A stretch of DNA of 64,000 nt from Streptomyces lincolnensis (GTDB taxonomy: Bacteria; Actinomycetota; Actinomycetes; Streptomycetales; Streptomycetaceae), in assembly GCF_001685355.1 (NCBI RefSeq), contig NZ_CP016438.1:7130001-7194000 (forward strand), written 5' to 3'. This document shows positions 1 through 9,092 of this stretch, piece by piece. The translations under genes were made by a program, and so were the position numbers. A model generated the notes under the pieces. It was not told where the DNA came from. It saw only the letters and a list, made by a program, of their open reading frames with translations, and searched no databases. The stretch's first letter is position 1; each line of letters begins with the position of its first letter.

Positions 1-1692
1 GGAGGAGGCGGCGCGCAGCACGTCGACCAGCGGGACCGGCTGGTCCCAGCGGCGGCCGGGCTCCTCGCCGGCGAGGACCAGGAGGTTCTCGCCGTTGCGG
101 CGCATACGGGTGGCCAGGTGGTCCAGCTTGAAGAGGTTCTCCAGCTGGTCCGGGTCCGCCTCGTTGTTCTCCAGGTCGGTGATCAGGGTCAGCTGGCCCT
201 CGATCAGGGACTGGTTGCGGCGCGAGAGGTTGGTGAAGATCGCGTTGATGTTGCCCCGCAGCAGGGCCTGCTCGGAGGCGAGCCGGACCGCCTCGCGGTG
301 GACCTGGTCGAAGGCGCGGGCGACCTCGCCGATCTCGTCCCGGGTGTTGATCGGGATGGGCTGGACACGGGTGTCCACCCGGCCCGGGTCGGTGCGCGAG
401 AGCTGGTCGACCAGCATCGGCAGCCGCTGCTCGGCGATACCGAAGGCGGCGTTGCGCAGCTGGCGCATCGCACGGGACATCTGGCGGGCCACCATGCCGG
501 CCAGGATGAACGCGGCGAGCAGGGCGACGACGACGGCGGCACCGGTGATCAGCGCGTCCCGCTTGGCGCTGTCGGCGATGTCGGAGGCCTCGCTCACCGC
601 GGTGTTGGCCAGATCCGTCTCGATCTTGTTGTACGCGTTGAACTTGAGCGTGGTGAGCGCCCACCAGTTCTGCGCGGTGACGCCCTGCTGGGCCAGCTCG
701 GCACGGGCGCTGGGGTCCGTCGAGGACAGCGCGCCGAGCCGGGTGACCATCGCGGTGTCACCGGAGGGCGGCGGCACGTAGTCCGGGTCCTTGGCCTTGG
801 CCTCCTGGGCCATCCGCGCGCCCTCGGCCCTGATCTGCCGGACTGCCTCGACCAGCTTGGCGTTGTCCTCCTCGGTACCGCCGCTCTGGTACTCCTGGAT
901 GGCGATGCCCTCCAGGTAGGCGTACGAGGACAGGGCGACGCGCTGCTTGGCCAGGTCCGCGGCGTCGGGGCCGGGCTTGATCAGCATGTGCATACCGATG
1001 GAACGGTCCAGGGAGACCGCGCCCTTGGTCAGCGAGATCGCGTAGACCGTACGGCCGTAGCTGGTGATGTTGCCGGTGCCCAGGCCGAGCTCGTTGGCGA
1101 ACTCCAGCAGCCGGTGCTCGGTCTCGACGTAGCCCTCTTCGGTCTCCACGCCGTCGAGCCGGTCGGTGTAGGCGGCCTTGCGCAGGTCCGTCAGCTTCGG
1201 CTCGACCTCGCGGAAGCGGTCCAGGCGGCGCACCAGGTTGGCCCGGTCCGGCATGCTCTTGACGGCCTCGTCGAAGGCGTCGGCCGCCTTGTCGGTGTTC
1301 GCACGGGCCTGGACGACCGTCGGGTCCTTCTGGCCCTTGCCCTGGAGCAGGGGCGCGGCGGTGACGTCACGCTCGACGAGCAGTTCGTTGCCGTAGGCGA
1401 GCGCGGCCCGCACCAGACGCGCGGTGTTCTCCGCGTCCTCGGCCTCCTGCCAGGTGTCGATCGAGCTCTTCACCTGGAAGCCGCCCATGACGAGGCCGAC
1501 CATCACGGGTATGAGCAGGATCGCGTTCAGCCGGGTCGGCACCCGCCAGTTCCGGGGGGAGAGACGGCCGCCGCTCGGAGCGGGCACCGCCGTTGGTTCC
1601 GATCCGGGCACAGGGGCGGGCGCCGCTCCGCGCGGCGGCGGGGTGAAGTTGCCCCGGGCCGACGGCTCGGGACCGTTCTTGCTTCGCCTCAC
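1..1692 (-). CDS. CvnA-like sensor histidine kinase with nitrate/nitrite-sensing (NIT) domain, C-terminus beyond the window
   Basis: This is a membrane sensor-kinase-like protein, partial at the left edge with about 564 residues visible. Reading the minus strand from the GTG at 1692 gives a Pro-rich cytoplasmic start, a first membrane segment near residues 58-78, a long extracytoplasmic NIT-type helical region, a second membrane segment (near plus-strand 490-560), a HAMP-like linker and a DHp-like helix with KLDHLATRMRRNGENLLVL. The sequence stops just before the HATPase domain. The last stretch closely resembles the same part of the CvnA protein at 3577-7413, so the two are paralogues. A GGAAGG sits 11 bases before the GTG. 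The gene lies downstream of the conservon on the same strand but is separated from it by about 400 bases and a hairpin. The family is clear; the ligand is unknown. Confidence 0.85.
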   Translation of the reverse strand, partial: MRRSKNGPEPSARGNFTPPPRGAAPAPVPGSEPTAVPAPSGGRLSPRNWRVPTRLNAILLIPVMVGLVMGGFQVKSSIDTWQEAEDAENTARLVRAALAYGNELLVERDVTAAPLLQGKGQKDPTVVQARANTDKAADAFDEAVKSMPDRANLVRRLDRFREVEPKLTDLRKAAYTDRLDGVETEEGYVETEHRLLEFANELGLGTGNITSYGRTVYAISLTKGAVSLDRSIGMHMLIKPGPDAADLAKQRVALSSYAYLEGIAIQEYQSGGTEEDNAKLVEAVRQIRAEGARMAQEAKAKDPDYVPPPSGDTAMVTRLGALSSTDPSARAELAQQGVTAQNWWALTTLKFNAYNKIETDLANTAVSEASDIADSAKRDALITGAAVVVALLAAFILAGMVARQMSRAMRQLRNAAFGIAEQRLPMLVDQLSRTDPGRVDTRVQPIPINTRDEIGEVARAFDQVHREAVRLASEQALLRGNINAIFTNLSRRNQSLIEGQLTLITDLENNEADPDQLENLFKLDHLATRMRRNGENLLVLAGEEPGRRWDQPVPLVDVLRAASS

Positions 1693-1889
1693 TCGACCAA
1701 CAACCTTCCGGCGGTCGGCACCAACGTTGTGCCGCAGTGTCTCAGAGCCCAGTACGCCTCGACTGTGAGTACGTCTTTGACTATTGGGCAGTTCAGGCAT
1801 TCCAGCACGTCGGCCTACGCACCTCCAAACAGTCGGGGGTGGGCATGAGACGTGATGTAAGCCCTAGATAAAACGGTCATAAAGAGCGA

Positions 1890-1909
1890 GCCCCGTCAAA
1901 TGACGGGGC
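1890..1909 (-). terminator. Hairpin terminator downstream of the cvn operon
   Basis: An inverted repeat GCCCCGTC / GACGGGGC with a four-base loop lies about 180 bases past the cvnD stop. It is the only strong hairpin in the 1693-2090 gap, which otherwise holds no gene I can support. It could end the conservon transcript and insulate the next kinase gene. Confidence 0.6.
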
Positions 1910-2090
1910 CTTCGTGCGCGCAGCGGCACCAGTTGACCGCGACGCGTGGCCATACCACCCGATTCCTCTGCCGAAACGTTATGAACACCGGGGCCGACCG
2001 TGTCAAAGGACACAGTCGGCTCCGCCGCATCTACGACAACTGCCGTATGGTGCTGCCGACTTGGATGCCACTCGTAATGTGCCTGGGGAG

Positions 2091-2666
2091 TTACCTCAGA
2101 CGTGCCATCAAAGCGTGCTCCACCAGCGTGATCAGCGCACCCTTGGCATCGGAGCGATGCCGGGCGTCGGTGGTGATGATCGGGGTGTCGGGGCCGATCT
2201 GAAGGGCCTCGCGCACTTCCTCCGGCTGGTAGGGCTGGTGCCCGTCGAAGCCGTTGAGCGCGACGACGAACGGCAGACCGGAGTTCTCGAAGTAGTCGAC
2301 CGCCGGGAAGCAGTCGGCAAGACGCCGGGTGTCGACCAGGACCACCGCGCCGATCGCGCCGCGCACCAGGTCGTCCCACATGAACCAGAAGCGGTCCTGA
2401 CCCGGCGTACCGAAGAGGTACAGGATCAGGTCCTGGTCCAGGGTGATACGGCCGAAGTCCATGGCGACCGTGGTGGTCGTCTTGTCCCCGGTGTGGGTGA
2501 GGTCGTCGATGCCCGCGCTCGCGGACGTCATGACGGCCTCGGTGCGCAGCGGGTTGATCTCGGAGACGGCGCCCACGAACGTGGTCTTGCCCACGCCGAA
2601 GCCGCCCGCGACCACGATCTTGGCGGAAGTGGTCGCCCGGCCTCCGTCAGAGCTTGCGAAGTCCAC
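2091..2666 (-). CDS. cvnD1: Conservon small Ras-like GTPase CvnD
   Basis: A 191-residue ATP/GTP-binding protein of the conservon CvnD (MglA/Ras-like) family. The P-loop GGFGVGKTTF is near residues 21-30, a switch-type Thr-rich stretch follows, and FGTPGQDRF is the G3 motif. VALNGFDGH takes the place of the NKxD guanine-specificity motif and carries Asn and Asp. In studied conservons the GTPase forms a membrane-associated complex with CvnA, B and C resembling a eukaryotic G-protein-coupled system. Its start overlaps the end of cvnC by 20 bases, indicating translational coupling. It is the last gene of the four-gene operon. Identity with S. coelicolor conservon 1 is inferred from gene order. 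Confidence 0.93.
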   Translation of the reverse strand: MDFASSDGGRATTSAKIVVAGGFGVGKTTFVGAVSEINPLRTEAVMTSASAGIDDLTHTGDKTTTTVAMDFGRITLDQDLILYLFGTPGQDRFWFMWDDLVRGAIGAVVLVDTRRLADCFPAVDYFENSGLPFVVALNGFDGHQPYQPEEVREALQIGPDTPIITTDARHRSDAKGALITLVEHALMARLR

Positions 2667-3042
2667 TGAGCACCCTTTCGAGCAGTGTCACGTCCGGAGC
2701 ACCAGTGGACTCGTCGCCGCCGGGCTGGTGAATGGCGACGAGGCCGGCCTCCGCGAGGTCCGCGACAAGAATCCGGGCCACACCCAGCGGCATGGCCAGC
2801 AGCGCCGAGACCTCGGCGACGGACTTCACCTCCCGGCAGAGGTGGCAGATGCGCTGGTGCTCGGGGAGCAGTCCCATCAGCGCCGCCGGGTCGGCCGTGG
2901 TGCTGATCAGGGCTTCGATGGCGAGCTGGTAGCGCGGCCGGGTCCGGCCGCCGGTCATCGCGTATGGACGTACCAGCGGCTGGTCGCCCTCATCCTCGTA
3001 CGGCTCCGCGTACGGATCATGAGAGGCGGTGGGCGGGGTCAT
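2647..3042 (-). CDS. cvnC1: Conservon DUF742 protein CvnC
   Basis: A 131-residue DUF742 protein, the third conservon component. The N-terminus is acidic and Pro-rich. The rest is a winged-helix-like fold with the family block RPYAMTGGRTRP, then EHQRICHLC and a helix-turn-helix-like SVAEVSALLAMPLGVARILV. The ATG at 3042 is preferred because GGAGG lies four bases upstream. A TTG at 3078 would add 12 residues without a better ribosome site. Known CvnC proteins interact with the GTPase and kinase partners; no enzymatic activity is visible here. The gene lies between cvnB and cvnD on the same strand. Confidence 0.9.
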   Translation of the reverse strand: MTPPTASHDPYAEPYEDEGDQPLVRPYAMTGGRTRPRYQLAIEALISTTADPAALMGLLPEHQRICHLCREVKSVAEVSALLAMPLGVARILVADLAEAGLVAIHQPGGDESTGAPDVTLLERVLSGLRKL

Positions 3043-3153
3043 GAATCCTCCGGGCGGGACAGCAAGTCGGTCAGTCAAGCCGTCTGACGAGGCCGGTGGG
3101 GGAACTGTGGCGGCCGGACGGTGATGTGGTGAGACGGATTGGATCCGAGCGGG

Positions 3154-3576
3154 TCAGTGGAGCAGACTTCCCTGGAGTTCGGCGCGCAGGTCGGGCGTGA
3201 GCACCGCGCCCGCCCGGTCGACCAGGAGCGCCATCTCGTAGCCGACGAGGCCGATGTCGCAGTCGGGGTGGGCGAGAACGGCCAGCGACGAACCGTCCGA
3301 GACGGACATGAGGAAGAGAAATCCTCGTTCCATCTCCACGACCGTCTGTGCCACGTCGCCGCCCTCGAAGATCCGGGAGGCGCCGGCCGTCAGTGAGGTG
3401 AGTCCCGACGCGACGGCCGCCAGCTGATCGGCACGGTCACGGGGAAAACCCTCGGACATCGCCAGCAGGAGGCCGTCGGCGGACACGACGACGGTGTGGG
3501 ACACCCCGGGGGTGTTGTCCACGAAGTTGGTGATCAACCAGTTCAGGTTCTGTGCCGCCTGGCTCATCGGACTCAA
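3154..3576 (-). CDS. cvnB1: Conservon roadblock/LC7 protein CvnB
   Basis: A 140-residue roadblock/LC7-domain protein (MglB-like), expected to act with the CvnD GTPase. The conserved core includes LNWLITNF, GVSHTVVVSADGLLLA, LTSLTAGASRIF and IGLVGYEMALLVDRAG. It probably starts at TTG 3576, immediately after the cvnA stop codon, because GGAG lies six bases before that TTG. An ATG three codons in would be much farther from the same site. The tight junction implies co-translation with cvnA. A gap of about 110 bases separates it from cvnC. Confidence 0.92.
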   Translation of the reverse strand: MSPMSQAAQNLNWLITNFVDNTPGVSHTVVVSADGLLLAMSEGFPRDRADQLAAVASGLTSLTAGASRIFEGGDVAQTVVEMERGFLFLMSVSDGSSLAVLAHPDCDIGLVGYEMALLVDRAGAVLTPDLRAELQGSLLH

Positions 3577-6500
3577 CTAACGCTCCTGCTGGTGAGTGGG
3601 GCTCGGGAAGCTACCGGTCTGGCCGGTACCGGGACCGGTACCCGCCTGTCGACCCTGCGCGATGCCCCGACGGAGATTGGTCAGCCGGCCGCGTACGTCA
3701 TCAGGCGCACGCGAGACCTGCGGACCGGCTTGGTGCTGTTGCTGCTGAGCCGTGCCCGGGACGAGGTTCGCCCTGGGAACCCGGCGCGGCAGACCGGAGG
3801 TGGTGACACCGCCCGCGGCCGGCTGCCGTACGCGCTCCGCCTGCCGAACGAGATCGTCGTTCGGCGAGCTGCGCCAGGAGCCGGTTGCGGGACGTTGAGG
3901 GGCGGCCGGAGTCTGGGACTGCTGCCGCGGGGCCGCCGCCGGAGCCGAGTCGTTGCCGCTCTGCTGCTGCTCCTGCGGACCGCCGTGGAACCAGTTGGTC
4001 TCCAGCGTGTCGTACAGCGGCGTCCGTCCGTCGCCGGGGCCCGCCGGCGGCAACGCCTCGGGCTCCTGACGGGCGGGCCGCTGCTGCGGACGCGGCGGCA
4101 TCGGCGGGCGCGGGGCACCGAAGTCGGCGCCCTGGTTGCCGTTGACCTGCGGGCGGTCGAACTGGCCCGTGACGGAGGAGGTCTCACCCGGGTCCCGGCC
4201 CGGCAGGGCGTGCTGCCCCGTGGAGCCGTCGTCGTAGCCGGGCCGACTGAACGGGCCGGTAGCCCCGTTGTCGCCACCCGGCGCCGCGAACTGGCCGGTG
4301 GAACCGTTGTCGTACGCCTGCGGGGAGGTGAAGCGGCCCGTGGTCGAGGGGGTGTTCTGACCGGGGGCGCCGAAGACGTCCGGGCGGACGTACCCGCCAC
4401 CGTCCGGGTTCTGACCGGTGTTCTGCGGGACGTCGAAGTCGGAGCGGGTGAAGTCGTCGGCCGGACCGGGACCCTGACGGCCGTCGGGGCGCGGGATCGC
4501 GGGCATCTCCGCGGTCGCGCCCGGGCCCTGCCGGTCGTCGATCCGCGGCATCCGGGAGGTGTGCGCCGAGTCCTGCTCGTCATGGCCGCGCGGGGTGTCC
4601 AGCGAGGCCCGCGGCACCGGCGGCTGGGCGTTCTCGTCGCTCCAGCTGGGGGTGCGGGGCTGCTGCGGGTTGCCGCCGGGCAGCTCGGCCCGCGGACCAC
4701 CGCGACCCGGCAGCTGCGGCCGGCGACGCCGGGACTGCGGCTGCTCACCGCTGTTGCCGGACGGCGGCTGCGCCGGGGGTGCGGGGTTCCGGGGGCCGCC
4801 GAAGGCGTCCTGACCGCCGCCGAAGGCGTCACGGCCGCTGCCGAACGAGTCCTGGCCGCCACCGAAGGGGTCCTGCGGGCCACCCGTGCCCGCGGCCTGG
4901 AGGCCCTGCGGGGCACCCGGCGCCTGGCCGCCGAAACCGGCGCCCGCACCACTCGGAGCCGGCCGGCCCTGCGGCGCACCCGGGCCCTGCGGCCCGCGCG
5001 CCCCGCCCGGACGACCGCTGTTGTCCCGGCCCGGCAGCGCGGCCCGCGGTCCCTGACCGGCGTTGAGCCGGCCACCCGTGGGCGCACCGCCACCGAGAGC
5101 GCCGGCACCGGGGGCACCGGCGCCGAGGGCACCGCCACCCGGCTGACCGCCGCGACGGGCGGCGGCGACACCGGCCGCGGCGGCCGCCGCGGCACCGCCG
5201 CCGGACGGACCGCCCTGGCCGGGCTTGCCCGGAGCGGGCTTCTTGCCGCCCTGGGCGACGTCGACGGGCAGCATGACCAGCGCGGTCGTACCGCCGGAGT
5301 CGGAGGGGCGCAGCTGGATGCGGATGCCGTGGCGCTGCGACAGCCGGCCGACCACGAACAGACCCATGCGGCGGGAGACCGACACGTCCACGGTGGGCGG
5401 CGAGGCGAGCCGCTCGTTGATCGCGGCGAGGTCCTCGGGGGAGAGGCCGATGCCGGTGTCGTGGATCTCGATCAGTACGCGGCCGTCGGGCAGCGCGTGA
5501 CCGGTGACCTTGACCTTGGTCTGCGGGGAGGAGAACGAGGTGGCGTTCTCCAGCAGCTCGGCGAGCAGGTGCACGAGGTCGTTGACGACCCGGCCGGCCA
5601 CTTCGGTGGTCGGCACGGACGACAGCTCGATGCGCTCGTACTGCTCCACCTCGGAGGCCGCGGCGCGGAGCACGTCGACCAGCGGGACCGGACGGGTCCA
5701 GCGGCGGCCGGGCTCCTCACCGGCGAGAACGAGGAGGTTCTCACCGTTACGGCGCATGCGGGTCGCGAGGTGGTCGAGCTTGAACAGCGAGGACAGCTGG
5801 TCCGGGTCGGCCTCGCGGGACTCCAGTTCGGAGATCAGCGACAGCTGGCGCTGGATCAGGCCCTGGGAGCGGCGCGAGAGGTTGGTGAACATCGCGTTGA
5901 CGTTGCCCCGGAGAAGGGCCTGCTCGGCGGCGAGGCGGACCGCCTCGCGGTGCACGTCGTCGAAGGCCGCGGCCACCTGGCCGATCTCGTCCCGGGAGTG
6001 CACACCGACCGACTCGACGGAGGTGTCGACGTCCTGCGGGTCGGACTCGGACAGCTGCTTGACCAGCTCGGGCAGCCGGTCCTGGGCGACCTTGTTGGCG
6101 GACTCCTGGAGGCGGCGCAGCGAGCGGATCATGGAGCGGGCCACGACGAACGCGCCGACCAGCGAGATACCGAGGACGATCAGGATCAGCGCACCGGAGA
6201 TGATCGCGTCGCGCTCCGACTCGTTGCGCAGCTCGCGGGCCTTCTGCTCCATCTGTTCGAGCAGTGTGTGCTCGATGTTGCCCATCTGCTCGATCTTGAT
6301 CGAGCTGTCGTCCACCCAGTCCTTGTACGACCGCTTGTCCAGACCGGCCAGACCGTCCGTACGGCCCAGGGCACGGGCCGCGTAGAGGTCGGTGGCCTGG
6401 ATGGTCGGGTTGCCCTCCTGGACGGGCTTGAGGAGCTCGGGGGCGGCGTCCGTGCCGTAGATGCTGCGGAAGCTCGCGAGGTCGGACTCCTCGCTCTGGA

Positions 6501-7413
6501 GCGCGCCCTCGGCGTAGAGGCGGTCGCTCTCGGCGAGGTCACCGGCGGTGTTGTTGCTGACGGGGAGCGCCGCCGCGAGGATCGCGCGCTGCACGGACGC
6601 GTACTCCTTGGCGGACGAGAAGGCCGCCAGGGCGCGCGTGCGCTGGATCATCTCGGGGTTGCTGGTGGCCTCCGCCATGTCCTGCGAGAGTTCCAGCAGG
6701 TTGGTGATGAGGCGGTGGTAGCCCTCGACCGTCTGGGAGGTGTTGCCGTCGGTCGTGTAGGCCGAGGAGCGGATCTTCGACAGGCCGGCCAGGTCGCGGA
6801 CGAGGCCGACGAGGTTCTCGCGGACGCCCTGGAGGTTGCTGTCCTCGGTCGGGGTGTCGATGTCCTCGGCGGCGGCCTTGAAGGTGTCCACCGCCCGGTC
6901 CGTCTTGTCCCGGAAGCCCTTGACCGTGTAGTCGGTCGACGTCCCCGTCCTGTGCGCCAGCGGACCGGCCGACTGGTCGCGCTCCTCCTGGAGCGCGGCG
7001 GCCAGCTCGGTGGCCTGCTTGGTCATCTCCGTCAGCAGCTTCATGTTGTCGAGCTGCTGGATGTCGTCCATCGAGTCGTTGATGCGCAGCGCGCCCAGGG
7101 AGGTGGCCGCCACCACCGGGAGCGTGAGCAGAGCGACCAGACGCGTGGAGATGCGCCAGTTGCGCAGCGCTATTCGGGGGCCGGGGCCGGAGGGGCCCTT
7201 CGGCGGCTTCACCGCCGGCGTGGTCGGAGTGGACGGGCTCGACGACGCTGACGACACACCGGGGCGCCCGGAGCGCTCACCGCCGTCGCCGGACGGGGCC
7301 GTGCCCGGGTTCTGGGCGTGCTGGGGCGAGGAGCCGCCGGCCATGGGGCCGGTCCCGCCGCGCGGCTCCGGCTCCGCCGAAGCACTGCCATCCCTCTTGA
7401 AACGTCCCTGCAC
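3577..7413 (-). CDS. cvnA1: Conservon sensor histidine kinase-like protein CvnA
   Basis: First gene of the conservon, encoding a 1278-residue membrane protein. Visible in order: a charged/Pro-rich N-terminus; membrane segment about residues 91-109; an extracytoplasmic NIT domain to about 400; membrane segment about 403-425; HAMP-like linker; DHp-like helix with KLDHLATRMRRNGENLL; and a HATPase domain with ELLENATSF (N box) and DTGIGLSPED (G1 box). A very long Gly/Pro/Gln-rich tail follows, from about residue 720 to the end, with repeated TGQF/TGPF-like units. The GTG at 7413 (VQGRFKRDG) is preferred over an upstream GTG at 7464 because family members usually begin there; this choice is moderately certain. 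The stop abuts cvnB. The tail composition produces long spurious open frames on the other strand. Confidence 0.93.
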   Translation of the reverse strand: MQGRFKRDGSASAEPEPRGGTGPMAGGSSPQHAQNPGTAPSGDGGERSGRPGVSSASSSPSTPTTPAVKPPKGPSGPGPRIALRNWRISTRLVALLTLPVVAATSLGALRINDSMDDIQQLDNMKLLTEMTKQATELAAALQEERDQSAGPLAHRTGTSTDYTVKGFRDKTDRAVDTFKAAAEDIDTPTEDSNLQGVRENLVGLVRDLAGLSKIRSSAYTTDGNTSQTVEGYHRLITNLLELSQDMAEATSNPEMIQRTRALAAFSSAKEYASVQRAILAAALPVSNNTAGDLAESDRLYAEGALQSEESDLASFRSIYGTDAAPELLKPVQEGNPTIQATDLYAARALGRTDGLAGLDKRSYKDWVDDSSIKIEQMGNIEHTLLEQMEQKARELRNESERDAIISGALILIVLGISLVGAFVVARSMIRSLRRLQESANKVAQDRLPELVKQLSESDPQDVDTSVESVGVHSRDEIGQVAAAFDDVHREAVRLAAEQALLRGNVNAMFTNLSRRSQGLIQRQLSLISELESREADPDQLSSLFKLDHLATRMRRNGENLLVLAGEEPGRRWTRPVPLVDVLRAAASEVEQYERIELSSVPTTEVAGRVVNDLVHLLAELLENATSFSSPQTKVKVTGHALPDGRVLIEIHDTGIGLSPEDLAAINERLASPPTVDVSVSRRMGLFVVGRLSQRHGIRIQLRPSDSGGTTALVMLPVDVAQGGKKPAPGKPGQGGPSGGGAAAAAAAGVAAARRGGQPGGGALGAGAPGAGALGGGAPTGGRLNAGQGPRAALPGRDNSGRPGGARGPQGPGAPQGRPAPSGAGAGFGGQAPGAPQGLQAAGTGGPQDPFGGGQDSFGSGRDAFGGGQDAFGGPRNPAPPAQPPSGNSGEQPQSRRRRPQLPGRGGPRAELPGGNPQQPRTPSWSDENAQPPVPRASLDTPRGHDEQDSAHTSRMPRIDDRQGPGATAEMPAIPRPDGRQGPGPADDFTRSDFDVPQNTGQNPDGGGYVRPDVFGAPGQNTPSTTGRFTSPQAYDNGSTGQFAAPGGDNGATGPFSRPGYDDGSTGQHALPGRDPGETSSVTGQFDRPQVNGNQGADFGAPRPPMPPRPQQRPARQEPEALPPAGPGDGRTPLYDTLETNWFHGGPQEQQQSGNDSAPAAAPRQQSQTPAAPQRPATGSWRSSPNDDLVRQAERVRQPAAGGVTTSGLPRRVPRANLVPGTAQQQQHQAGPQVSRAPDDVRGRLTNLRRGIAQGRQAGTGPGTGQTGSFPSPTHQQER

Positions 7414-7979
7414 TAGCGTCGCAACCTCTGGACCAGGCGCCCTTCCGGATGAACGGAAGGACACGGTGTCGGCGTCGTAGGGAGCGTCCTGAATTACGCA
7501 CCCTGGTGGTCGTGAGTGACCGGCGCTGGCTCCCCCTTCTCACCGCCGCTCGGCGCTTGTCTGCGCCCCCTGTGCGCCGGCTCGATCCCGCGGCGGTCCG
7601 TGGAATTCCAGCACAGTGCCGGATCTCCAACAAGGCCCGTGGGTCAGGGCGCGACCGGCGTGACAGAACGTGAGTGCGAAGTCACCAGGTGTGGCAACTG
7701 ATCTCCCGCATAACGGACTTATGCCCGCGAGTCACCCGGGGACTCCGGGTGTCCCAGTCGCCATGATCAGGAGCGGAATGATGGCTTCAGGTAGTCAATG
7801 TCCGTTTCGTAGGGGTGGGTTGAGGTTCGCAATTGTCCGTTATGCCCATAGGTGAGTGAGCAAACTCACACGCGGATCATGGGGTCTTCGCGGCTTCGGC
7901 GGGGAATGGCGTGTTTAGCCTGACGCTTTACAAGAAGGTAGAATCTGCCAACTCACAACCACCGAGGTCGAGTACAACC
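7414..7979. other. Intergenic region between divergent cvnA and the NPRRT peptide gene
   Basis: About 570 bases without a convincing gene. It should carry the cvn operon promoter (leftward) and the promoter of the short peptide gene (rightward, -10 hexamer at 7939-7944). It is noticeably richer in A and T near 7780-7960 than the surrounding coding DNA, as expected of a regulatory region. Confidence 0.5.
7939..7944 (+). promoter_or_regulatory. Candidate -10 element for the NPRRT peptide gene
   Basis: The hexamer TAGAAT matches the Streptomyces vegetative TAGRRT -10 pattern. It lies 35 bases before the GTG at 7980 and downstream of the alternative GTG at 7911, so it favours the later start. 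No clear -35 hexamer is visible. Confidence 0.5.
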
Positions 7980-8171
7980 GTGAAGACGACGACGATGTTC
8001 CACAAGATCGCCAACCCGCGACGCACCACGCTGGCGCACCTGAAGGACGCCGACGACCTGCGGACGGTGGAGCAGCCGGAGCACTCCGTCGACCTCCCGG
8101 CCCAGACCGCCAACCCGCGGCGCACGATCCTGATGGAGATGCCTGCCACGGCGGGCGCCGTCCAGCAGTAG
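7980..8171 (+). CDS. Short peptide with duplicated NPRRT motif
   Basis: A 63-residue product I do not recognise. Two near-identical blocks are visible: IANPRRTTLAHL near residues 9-20 and TANPRRTILMEM about 35 residues later, joined by an acidic stretch, and it ends in TAGAVQQ. It has no signal peptide, membrane segment or cysteine. The GTG at 7980 is chosen because a TAGAAT -10 lies just upstream and GAGG is about 12 bases before it; an ATG at 7995 would give 58 residues. The gene stands alone between the conservon and the FAH hydrolase, on the strand of the latter. It could be a regulatory or binding peptide, or a ribosomal peptide precursor without a local maturation enzyme. The reading frame is probable; the function is unknown. 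Confidence 0.6.
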   Translation: MKTTTMFHKIANPRRTTLAHLKDADDLRTVEQPEHSVDLPAQTANPRRTILMEMPATAGAVQQ

Positions 8172-8306
8172 ATCGTAGATCACCGGTGTCACCGGCCGGG
8201 GGCCGGGGCGTCCCGCGTACTACGCGAGGCGCCCGCCCTGTGCCGCGTTAGCCTGGAGCGTCAGACTCCAGCAGCTCAGTGACTCAGTGAGGGGCGCCAG
8301 GATCCC

Positions 8307-9092
8307 GTGCGCATCGCCAGATTCTCCATCGACGGGAACGTCGCCTTCGGCGCGGTCGAGGGCGACAGGCCGGACGAGCTCGTCCTCGACATCATCAAGG
8401 GCATCCCGTTCGCGGACTTCGAGCTCTCCGGTACGAAGGTCCCGGTCAACAAGGTGCGTCTGCTGCCGCCGGTGCTCCCCAACAAGGTCGTGGCCTTCGG
8501 CCGCAACTACGCCGACCACGCGAAGGAACTGGGCAACGAGGTCCCCGACGCCCCGTTCGCCTTCTTCAAGCCCTCCACCTCGGTGATCGGCCCCGGCGAC
8601 GAGATCCAGTACCCCTCCTTCTCCGAGGAACTGCACCACGAGGCCGAACTGGCCGTCGTCATCGGCCGCATGTGCCGCGAGGTCCCGCGCGAGCGCGTCA
8701 AGGACGTGATCTTCGGCTACACCTGCGCGAACGACGTCACCGCCCGTGACGTGCAGAAGCGCGAGAAGCAGTGGGCCCGGGCCAAGGGCTTCGACACCTC
8801 CTGCCCACTGGGCCCCTGGGTGGAGACGGACCTCGACCTGCGGACGGCGTCCGACCTGACCGTCCAGCTCACGGTCAACGGCGAACAGCGCCAGCTCGGC
8901 CGCACCAGCGAGATGATCCACTCGATCGAGGATCTGATCGTCAACATCTCCGAGGCCATGACGCTGCTCCCCGGCGACGTGATCCTCACGGGCACCCCGG
9001 CAGGCGTCGGGCCCCTCACCGTCGGCGACGAGGTCGCCGTCACCATCGAAGGCATCGGCACTCTCACCAACAAGGTTGTCAAGCGTGGCTAG
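8307..9092 (+). CDS. Fumarylacetoacetate hydrolase family protein
   Basis: A 261-residue FAH-superfamily enzyme, probably hydrolysing or decarboxylating a 2-oxo or acylpyruvate-type substrate with a bound divalent metal. The core fold is visible: [15 protein letters not shown] at the domain start, [10 protein letters not shown] (metal-binding Glu residues), [11 protein letters not shown] (metal Asp region) and [14 protein letters not shown] near the end. The GTG start at 8307 has an AGGA-type site upstream. Its last codons overlap gltX by eight bases, so the two genes are translationally coupled, an arrangement I recall from other streptomycetes. The exact substrate cannot be told from sequence. 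Confidence 0.92.
   Translation: MRIARFSIDGNVAFGAVEGDRPDELVLDIIKGIPFADFELSGTKVPVNKVRLLPPVLPNKVVAFGRNYADHAKELGNEVPDAPFAFFKPSTSVIGPGDEIQYPSFSEELHHEAELAVVIGRMCREVPRERVKDVIFGYTCANDVTARDVQKREKQWARAKGFDTSCPLGPWVETDLDLRTASDLTVQLTVNGEQRQLGRTSEMIHSIEDLIVNISEAMTLLPGDVILTGTPAGVGPLTVGDEVAVTIEGIGTLTNKVVKRG

Noticed and set aside
3496..7251. A 1251-residue plus-strand open frame
   Set aside because: It lies opposite cvnA, whose Gly/Pro-rich tail and third-position G/C remove stop codons on the other strand. No family motifs.
7911..7979. Longer form of the NPRRT peptide starting at GTG 7911
   Set aside because: The likely -10 hexamer at 7939-7944 lies inside this extension, so the transcript would begin after that start codon.
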